Below are positions 13,951 through 18,880 of a stretch of DNA of 18,880 bases, in pieces; position 1 is the first letter of the stretch; every line of letters starts with the position of its first letter. The notes under the pieces are model-generated. The model was not told the DNA's origin, did no database searches, and worked only from the letters and a program-made list of their open reading frames with translations. The DNA is from an uncultured bacterium (GTDB lineage Bacteria > Verrucomicrobiota > Lentisphaeria > Victivallales > UBA1829). The stretch spans positions 1 through 18,880 of the forward strand of contig URNE01000004.1 of the NCBI GenBank assembly GCA_900549045.1, given 5' to 3'. Both the position numbers and the translations under genes were made by a program.

Positions 13951-14911
13951 GTTGGTTCAATTCCGTTTCAACGTGTTGCAGTAAAATTTTCTCCGCCTCT
14001 TCCATGGTTGGAGCTGTGATGGTGCAGCCTGCGGCCATTTCGTGGCCTCCGCCGCCGAGGGCGCGGGCGATGCGGCCGGCGGAATAAGGTTCGCGCTTGG
14101 CGCGGAGCGAGGCTTTCCAGCCGTCCTTTTCCGGTCGGAGCGTTGCGGCGATTTCGACTCCGTCGATGTTGCGCGGAATTTCGATCAGACTGTCCGTTTC
14201 GCGCATTTCCACTCCGTACTTTGCTAGAACTTCCGGATCGAGATACATCCACGCGAACTTTCCGCCGAACGCCGTTTTCAGGCGGTTCAATGCGAACTCC
14301 GCCTCCAGGCGGACGAAGCGTTCCGGACGCGAACTGAAGATGGAGACGATGATGCGTTTGTGATCCGCTCCGAGCTCCATGAGTTCCGCCGCCGTGCGGA
14401 ATGCATTCGGGGAAGTGTTCTGAAAACGGAAACAGCCGCTGTCGGTGATGAGTCCGAGCAGAAGCCGCGTCGCATTCTCTTGGCTGATGCGGAATCCCGC
14501 GTCGCGGAAGAGCGCATAGAGGTTCTCCGTGCACGCTGCCGCGTCCGGAGCGACAAGATTGAGCGTGCCGAAATTCGGGTTGTCCGGATGATGGTCAATG
14601 TTGATGAGGGTCTGGCAATGCTCGAACGGATATCCGCCGGCCGCAACCCGGTCCGGTTTGGAGCAGTCGGCTGTGATGAACACATCCGCCTCGATTCCCT
14701 CCGCCGACTGGAGGATTCCTTCGGCGGGGAGGAAGGGCGCAAGATCTTTGGACGGCTGTTCGGGCAGGATGCCGAACGCCTGGAAACCGTTGTCGCGCAG
14801 AATGGAGACGGCCGCGCCGAGCGATGCGACGGCGTCGCCGTCCGGCCGCACGTGCACTGCCACGAGAATAGTCTGCGCGGTGCGGAGCGCGGCGAGAAAC
14901 GGGGAGTCCAT
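13931..14911 (-). CDS. nrnA: DHH/DHHA1 phosphoesterase: oligoribonuclease / pAp phosphatase NrnA-type
   Basis: The 326-residue protein has the DHH motifs HVRPDGDAVASLGA near residue 20, FITADCSKPDR, and NIDHHPDNPNFG with the namesake Asp-His-His. DHHA1 appears near the C-terminus as ARALGGGGHEMAAGC. NrnA-type enzymes degrade 2-5 nt RNA and dephosphorylate 3'-phosphoadenosine 5'-phosphate using Mn2+. I chose the ATG at 14911-14909, which overlaps the rbfA stop as TGATG; a GTG one codon earlier is also possible. The RBS GGAGGAG is formed by the last codons of rbfA. The order rbfA-nrnA-truB is common in bacteria and supports the call over other DHH members. Confidence 0.93.
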   Translation of the reverse strand: MDSPFLAALRTAQTILVAVHVRPDGDAVASLGAAVSILRDNGFQAFGILPEQPSKDLAPFLPAEGILQSAEGIEADVFITADCSKPDRVAAGGYPFEHCQTLINIDHHPDNPNFGTLNLVAPDAAACTENLYALFRDAGFRISQENATRLLLGLITDSGCFRFQNTSPNAFRTAAELMELGADHKRIIVSIFSSRPERFVRLEAEFALNRLKTAFGGKFAWMYLDPEVLAKYGVEMRETDSLIEIPRNIDGVEIAATLRPEKDGWKASLRAKREPYSAGRIARALGGGGHEMAAGCTITAPTMEEAEKILLQHVETELNQHEKHPQ

Positions 14912-15267
14912 CACTTCTCCTCCTCAAGTTCGCGGAGGATGTTGAGGACGCGGTCGCCCTCTTCAAGGTTGCGGTCTGCGGTGAAGCGGAGGACCGGGGT
15001 GTACTTGAGCACGATTGTTTTTGCGATGCGCTTCTGAATCAGGGCGCGTTTGCTTTCGAGAAGCTGGATCACCTCATCCTCCGCCTGCGCGCCGCCGCCG
15101 TAAACGCTGACGTAAACGGTTGCGTTTTTGAGGCAGGAGGAGCACTGGACTTTGGTGATGGAAATCAAGGTGTTTTCGCGCGAGATGTTCTCTTTTTCGA
15201 GGATTGCGGCGATTTCCCGTTTGAGGATTTCGTTGACACGGGCTATGCGGTCGGGGGCAAATGCCAT
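14911..15267 (-). CDS. rbfA: 30S ribosome-binding factor A
   Basis: The 118-residue protein is of normal RbfA length. It has the single KH-like fold pattern: RIARVNEILKREIAAILEKE, then an ISITKVQCSSCLKNATVYVSV strand region and VLKYTPVLRFTADRNLEEGDRV. RbfA helps mature 16S rRNA in the small subunit. GGGAG (15280-15276) supports ATG 15267. It follows infB after 63 bases that hold a terminator-like hairpin, and it is coupled to nrnA by TGATG. Two cysteines (CSSC) where the family usually has VSxDL-type residues are a minor oddity. Confidence 0.95.
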   Translation of the reverse strand: MAFAPDRIARVNEILKREIAAILEKENISRENTLISITKVQCSSCLKNATVYVSVYGGGAQAEDEVIQLLESKRALIQKRIAKTIVLKYTPVLRFTADRNLEEGDRVLNILRELEEEK

Positions 15268-15293
15268 GATGAATTCTCCCGTTTGAAACGATG

Positions 15294-15323
15294 AAAAACG
15301 TGGTCCCGCGGGTGTGCGGGACC
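15294..15323 (-). terminator. Terminator- or attenuator-like hairpin between infB and rbfA
   Basis: On the - strand GGTCCCGC (15323-15316) pairs perfectly with GCGGGACC (15309-15302) around a 6-base loop. ACG and then five Ts (15298-15294) follow. The 3-base offset before the U-tract makes it weaker than a classic terminator. It would reduce expression of rbfA and later genes relative to nusA and infB. Confidence 0.55.
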
Positions 15324-15330
15324 TGAGATT

Positions 15331-17340
15331 TTACAGCGTTGCTTTTTTCAGTTCAATATCGTAAATCTGAATGATGTCGTTGACGTCGAAGTCGGCAAAG
15401 TTGTCGAGCTTGATTCCGCATTCGAGGCCCTGTTTGACTTCGCGGACATCGTCGTGGAAGCGGCGGAGGGAGCGGACTTCACCGTTGAAGATGAGTTCGC
15501 CGTGGCGGAAGACGCGAGCTTTCGCACCGACCTTGACCACGCCTTTTTCGACGATGCATCCGCAGACTTTCGGTCCTTTGGAAAGTTCGAAAATCTGGAG
15601 AATCTTCGCCATGCCGAGTTCGCGCTCGCGCTTCTCCGGAGCGAGGCGTCCGGTCAGAGCGTCGGTGATATCCTCAATCAGTTCGTAGATGATGCTGTAG
15701 AGGCGGATTTCGACGTTTTCTTTTTTCGCCAGCGTGTTGACGCCCGGGTTGACGCGGACGTGGAAGCCGACCACGATGCCGTGCGAGGAGGCTGCAAGCA
15801 GCACATCGTTTTCGGTAATCGCGCCGACTCCGGCGTGGATGACGTTGATGGTGATCTTGTCCGACGGCAGTTTTTTGAACGATTCCACAATCGCTTCGCA
15901 GGAACCGTTGACGTCGGCTTTGAGGACGACGCAGAGGGACTGCTTTTTATCGGATTCCATTTTGCTGAAGAGCGCTTCGAGGCTGGCTCCGGAAGCGGAG
16001 GTGCTGAGGAGATTCTCTTCGCGTTTCTTTTCCGCGCGGGATTCGGCGAGCTCTTTTGCATGATGTTCGGAGGAGCAGACAACAAGTTTGGTTCCCGCTT
16101 CGGGCACGCCGCTGAGTCCGGCGACCTTGACGGGGGTTCCGGGGCCGGCGGATTTGATGCGCTGACCGCGGTAATCTGTCAGATTCTTGACTTTGCCCCA
16201 GAACTCTCCGCAGAGAATCGGATCACCGACTTTGAGCGTTCCGTTTTTGACGACGATGCTGGCGGTGGGACCGAAGCCCTGTTCAAGCTGGGATTCGAGA
16301 ACATATGCGATGCCGGGACGCTTCGGGTTCGCCTTGAGTTCAAGCATTTCCGCTTCGAGCAGAATCCGTTCAAGCAGATCCTGAATGCCCATCCCGGTGC
16401 GCGCCGAGACGCGGATTGCCGCGACGCTGCCGCCCCAGTCTTCCGACATGAGGTTGTTCTGCTGCATGTTGAGCAGAACCTTGTCCGCATTCGCATCGGG
16501 AAGGTCCATTTTGTTGATGGCGACGATGATCGGCACTCCGGCGGCCTTTGCGTGGTTCATCGCTTCGATGGTCTGCGGCATGAAGCCGTCATCCGCGGCG
16601 ACGACGAGCACGACGATATCGGTGACGTTTGCTCCGCGGGCGCGCATTGCGGTGAACGCCTCGTGTCCGGGAGTGTCGACGAAGGTGATTGTCTTGCCGT
16701 TGAGGTTGACGACCGACGCGCCGATGTGCTGGGTGATTCCGCCGGCTTCGCCGCCCGCGACGTCGGTCTTGCGGATGCGGTCCTGCAGAGAAGTCTTGCC
16801 GTGGTCGACATGTCCCATGAAGGTGACGATCGGACAGCGCGGAACAATGTCCTTCGGATTGTCCTTGTATTCAAAATCTTCCGGATGCTCGGTATCTTCG
16901 GCGGTTTCGGGCTTCGCCTCTTTCTCCTTTGCGCCGACAACGAGTTTGATCCCGCATTTTTTCGCGAATTCGGTCGCGACTTCGGGCGTGACAGTCTGAT
17001 TGATGCTGGCGAGCACATTCATGCGCATGAGTCCGCTGACAACCTCGTTCGGTTTTTTGCCGAGCGCCTCGGCGAGCGCCTTGACGACGATCGGCGGGGT
17101 TATGGAGACTTCGGCTTCTGCGGGACCGGCGGCTTCCGTCTCTTTTTTCGGATGTTTTTTCGCCGCAAGATCTTCGCAGACAAGCTCTGCGATTTCCAGC
17201 GACTCGGGAGGAATTGTGGAGGATGCGTTTTTGACGTTGTCAAGACCGCCCTGTTCAATCAATTCACGGATCACATCTTTCGGCGACAAACCGTATTTGC
17301 CTGCGAGATCTTTGACTTTCGTTGCTTTTGCAGACGCCAT
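15331..17340 (-). CDS. infB: Translation initiation factor IF-2
   Basis: The 669-residue protein has two IF2_N-type helical modules at about 4-52 and 80-135, separated by a short charged linker. The GTPase domain carries GHVDHGKT (176-183), GGITQHIG, DTPGHEAF (222-229) and NKMD (276-279). The IF-2 C-terminal barrels and C2 domain follow, ending ...VNDIIQIYDIELKKATL. IF-2 delivers initiator tRNA to the 30S subunit using GTP. It is shorter than the E. coli protein (890 residues) because the long charged N-terminal linker is mostly missing, as in many bacteria. GGAGGATGAAAAT precedes ATG 17340. It follows nusA after 30 bases in the classic nusA-infB arrangement. Confidence 0.99.
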   Translation of the reverse strand: MASAKATKVKDLAGKYGLSPKDVIRELIEQGGLDNVKNASSTIPPESLEIAELVCEDLAAKKHPKKETEAAGPAEAEVSITPPIVVKALAEALGKKPNEVVSGLMRMNVLASINQTVTPEVATEFAKKCGIKLVVGAKEKEAKPETAEDTEHPEDFEYKDNPKDIVPRCPIVTFMGHVDHGKTSLQDRIRKTDVAGGEAGGITQHIGASVVNLNGKTITFVDTPGHEAFTAMRARGANVTDIVVLVVAADDGFMPQTIEAMNHAKAAGVPIIVAINKMDLPDANADKVLLNMQQNNLMSEDWGGSVAAIRVSARTGMGIQDLLERILLEAEMLELKANPKRPGIAYVLESQLEQGFGPTASIVVKNGTLKVGDPILCGEFWGKVKNLTDYRGQRIKSAGPGTPVKVAGLSGVPEAGTKLVVCSSEHHAKELAESRAEKKREENLLSTSASGASLEALFSKMESDKKQSLCVVLKADVNGSCEAIVESFKKLPSDKITINVIHAGVGAITENDVLLAASSHGIVVGFHVRVNPGVNTLAKKENVEIRLYSIIYELIEDITDALTGRLAPEKRERELGMAKILQIFELSKGPKVCGCIVEKGVVKVGAKARVFRHGELIFNGEVRSLRRFHDDVREVKQGLECGIKLDNFADFDVNDIIQIYDIELKKATL

Positions 17341-17370
17341 ATTTTCATCCTCCGGAACCGGGTCTGACTC

Positions 17371-18633
17371 TTATAGAGAAGAGTCGGCCCCGTTTTGTTT
17401 CGCTAATTTTTCAAGAATAGTACTGACCGTTTCGGGAGCGAGTCCTTCGATCGCTTCCAGATCGGCCACCTGCACGGCCTTCAGTCCGTCGATGGAGAGA
17501 AAACCGTTGTTGACGAGAATTTCCGCATCCTCCACCGGGATTCCGAGCTGAGCGGAAAGGTCTTTCGTAACGCGGTTTTTCTTTTCGTCGAACGACTCTT
17601 CGGCTTCCGGCTCTTCAACCGCCTTGATGTCGATCTTCCAGCCGGTGAGCTTCTGCGCGAGTTTGACGTTCTGAGCTTTTTTGCCGAACGCCAGACGCGA
17701 GTTTTCCGGAGTTACCAGGAAAGTGACGACCTTGTTCGCGGAGTCGGCGGTAATTCGTTCCGCCTTTGCCGGATGCAGCGCGTTGGCGACGTACTCCTCG
17801 ATATCGTCGGAGTAGTTGATGACGTCGACGCGTTCGCCGCCGAGTTCGTTTGTGATGTTTTTGATGCGCATTCCGCGCATTCCGACACACGCGCCGACGG
17901 GGTCGATGCGGGGATCGTTGCTGCGGACGGCGATTTTCGTGCGGACGCCCGGATCGCGGGCGATGGCGACGATCTCGACGACGCCGTCATGAATTTCGGA
18001 AACTTCCCGCTCGAGAAGCCGGCGGATGAACTGCGGCAAAGTTCTGGAGAGGATCAGGCTTGGACCGGCGACGTTGATGTCGACTTTGACGAGCAGAGCG
18101 TTGATGCGGTCGCCGGGCATGTACTGTTCTCCGGGAACCTTGTCGCGGGAACCGAGAATGCCTTCGGATTTCTGGAGATCCACGATGATGGAACCCGCGT
18201 CGAAACGGCGGACGGTTCCGTTGACGATCTGCCCGACTTTGTCGGCGAATTCATCGCGGACAATCTCTTTTTCCGCTTTGCGGATCTGCTGCAGAATTGC
18301 CTGTTTTGCCGTTTGGGCGGCGATGCGTCCGAAATCCTTGGGTGTGACTTCCCAGCGGATTTTTTCACCGAGCTGAGCTTCGGGCATGCGTTCGCGGGCC
18401 GTCTCCAGAAGGATCTGGTCGTTGTTCGGATTTTCGGCGACGACTTCGAGAAGCGCCCATGCGCGGATGTCCCCGGATTTCCTGTCGATTTTCACCTCGA
18501 GCTCATTGGCCGGGTGAATGCTTTTTCTGGACGCGGTAAGCAGCGCTTTTTCGACCGCGTCGATGAGCTGATCCTTGCTTACTCCCCGCTCCTGTTCGAT
18601 ATATTCAAGAATGGCCAGAAGTTCGTGATTCAT
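17371..18633 (-). CDS. nusA: Transcription termination/antitermination factor NusA
   Basis: I start at ATG 18633 (420 residues, MNHELLAILEYIEQERGVSK) because GGAGGA (18646-18641) sits just upstream; a longer frame to 18648 would include the RBS. Residues 1-125 are the RNA polymerase-binding N-domain. About 134-197 is S1 (GQIVNGTVRRFDAGSIIVDL). Two KH domains follow, with DPVGACVGMRGMRIKNI (244-260) as the signature. Residues about 355-415 form a helix-hairpin-helix region (DAEILVNNGFLSIDGL ... LEAIEGLAPETVSTIL), like an acidic-repeat domain. NusA modulates pausing, termination and antitermination. It heads the operon; rimP, often the gene before nusA, is absent from this position. Confidence 0.98.
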   Translation of the reverse strand: MNHELLAILEYIEQERGVSKDQLIDAVEKALLTASRKSIHPANELEVKIDRKSGDIRAWALLEVVAENPNNDQILLETARERMPEAQLGEKIRWEVTPKDFGRIAAQTAKQAILQQIRKAEKEIVRDEFADKVGQIVNGTVRRFDAGSIIVDLQKSEGILGSRDKVPGEQYMPGDRINALLVKVDINVAGPSLILSRTLPQFIRRLLEREVSEIHDGVVEIVAIARDPGVRTKIAVRSNDPRIDPVGACVGMRGMRIKNITNELGGERVDVINYSDDIEEYVANALHPAKAERITADSANKVVTFLVTPENSRLAFGKKAQNVKLAQKLTGWKIDIKAVEEPEAEESFDEKKNRVTKDLSAQLGIPVEDAEILVNNGFLSIDGLKAVQVADLEAIEGLAPETVSTILEKLAKQNGADSSL

Positions 18634-18689
18634 TGTCGTTTCCTCCACCCTGCGGATTGATAATGTCCATATTTTTTGACAACCGTATC

Positions 18690-18714
18690 AAAAAATAAGG
18701 CGGGAAAACCCGCC
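18690..18714 (-). terminator. Terminator-like hairpin in the nusA leader (possible attenuator)
   Basis: On the - strand GGCGGG (18714-18709) pairs with CCCGCC (18704-18699) around a TTTT loop. TTATTTTTT (18698-18690) follows. This has the form of an intrinsic terminator. It lies 57 bases before nusA and downstream of the best promoter candidate, so it would sit in the nusA leader RNA. If another - strand promoter lies closer to nusA, it would simply end upstream transcription. Confidence 0.6.
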
Positions 18715-18716
18715 GG

Positions 18717-18742
18717 GGCACGGACACAGGGGCGTCCGTGCC
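18717..18742 (-). promoter_or_regulatory. Second hairpin in the nusA leader
   Basis: GGCACGGAC (18717-18725) and GTCCGTGCC (18734-18742) are exact reverse complements, giving a 9-bp stem with an 8-base loop. It is adjacent to the terminator-like hairpin, with 2 bases between. Together they form a tandem structured leader. Confidence 0.5.
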
Positions 18743-18752
18743 GGACAATCTC

Positions 18753-18781
18753 TATATATCACACATTTCGGAATTTTTCAA
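18753..18781 (-). promoter_or_regulatory. Candidate nusA operon promoter
   Basis: On the - strand TTGAAA (18781-18776) and TATATA (18758-18753) are 17 bases apart. The start would be near 18746, just before the first leader hairpin. The hexamers are good but not perfect. Confidence 0.5.
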
Positions 18782-18833
18782 TCCCGGAATCTGCATTTCA
18801 CGGAATATTTCCGTTTTGTTTTAATGAAACAAA
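18769..18833. repeat. CGGAAT direct repeats at 16-bp spacing and two palindromes
   Basis: CGGAAT occurs at 18769, 18785 and 18801, spaced exactly 16 bases apart. The third overlaps the palindrome ACGGAA-TAT-TTCCGT (18800-18814). Next to it TTTGTTT (18815-18821) and AAACAAA (18827-18833) form another perfect inverted repeat. The cluster lies between the nusA leader and a divergent gene and overlaps the candidate nusA -35 box, so it could be an operator. No binding protein is indicated by sequence. Confidence 0.4.
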
Positions 18834-18855
18834 GGCGAATTAGGAGGTTCCCCAT

Positions 18856-18880
18856 TTGCAGCTTGTTCAGATAAAAGTGA
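18856..18880 (+). CDS. Start of an unidentified gene (3' truncated by window edge)
   Basis: A strong RBS, AGGAGG (18842-18847), is followed after 8 bases by TTG at 18856. The frame then reads (M)QLVQIKV to the window end with no stop. Eight residues are too few to identify a product. The TTG start is inferred from RBS spacing; no ATG lies at a suitable distance. It is divergent from nusA. Confidence 0.5.

Noticed and set aside
15454..17367. 637-codon open frame on the + strand antisense to infB
   Set aside because: It is a shadow of infB codon bias; its translation has no recognisable domain and infB is unambiguous.
1..18880. CRISPR arrays, insertion sequences, prophage or integrase genes
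   Set aside because: No regularly spaced palindromic repeats with unique spacers, no transposase or integrase motifs, and no terminal inverted repeats were seen. The tRNA has no duplicated 3' end nearby that would mark an attachment site.

Overview
The window looks like a chromosomal segment of a Lentisphaerota (Victivallis-like) bacterium, or a close PVC relative. The basis is two DUF1559-type pseudopilins with the N-terminal FTLVELLVVIAVIAILA helix sitting directly next to glycoside hydrolase genes, plus cupin-AraC regulators. This combination is typical of that phylum as I know it. The assignment is inference; no database search was possible. Ribosome binding sites are mostly GGAG-type and the sequence is moderately GC-rich.

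Region 1 (1-9556) is a carbohydrate-utilisation region made of small divergent and convergent units. The end of a probable glycosidase (2-121) is followed on the + strand by a pseudopilin (173-994) and a GH42-like glycosidase (1010-3154). Facing them on the - strand is a Gfo/Idh/MocA oxidoreductase (3155-4144), which diverges from a first AraC regulator (4277-5086). A second pseudopilin/glycosidase pair lies on the - strand (pseudopilin 7768-8553, secreted GH-A clan glycosidase 5090-7768, joined by a TAATG overlap). It diverges from a second AraC regulator (8690-9556). The two divergent intergenic regions carry repeats that look like AraC operators. In the second, two well-formed sigma70-type promoters face away from each other and share one -35 box.

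Region 2 (9581-10872) holds a BASS-type (bile acid:sodium symporter superfamily) membrane transporter. Upstream of it is a tRNA-Gly(CCC) with its own promoter and intrinsic terminator. A truncated remnant of a trans-aconitate-methyltransferase-like gene overlaps the end of ung.

Region 3 (10842-18633) is a - strand housekeeping operon transcribed in the order nusA, infB, rbfA, nrnA, truB, a hypothetical gene with a His-rich segment, then ung. It couples transcription elongation/termination, translation initiation, 30S maturation, nanoRNA degradation, tRNA pseudouridylation and DNA repair. Several junctions overlap (TGATG, ATGA). The nusA leader carries two hairpins, the second followed by a U-tract, downstream of a plausible promoter, so it may be an attenuator. 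The last 25 bases begin a divergent + strand gene with a TTG start.

The most interesting theme is the repeated pseudopilin-glycosidase cassette with a neighbouring AraC regulator. It suggests a pilin-linked glycan capture or secretion arrangement in which each enzyme has its own pseudopilin. This is a hypothesis from gene layout only.
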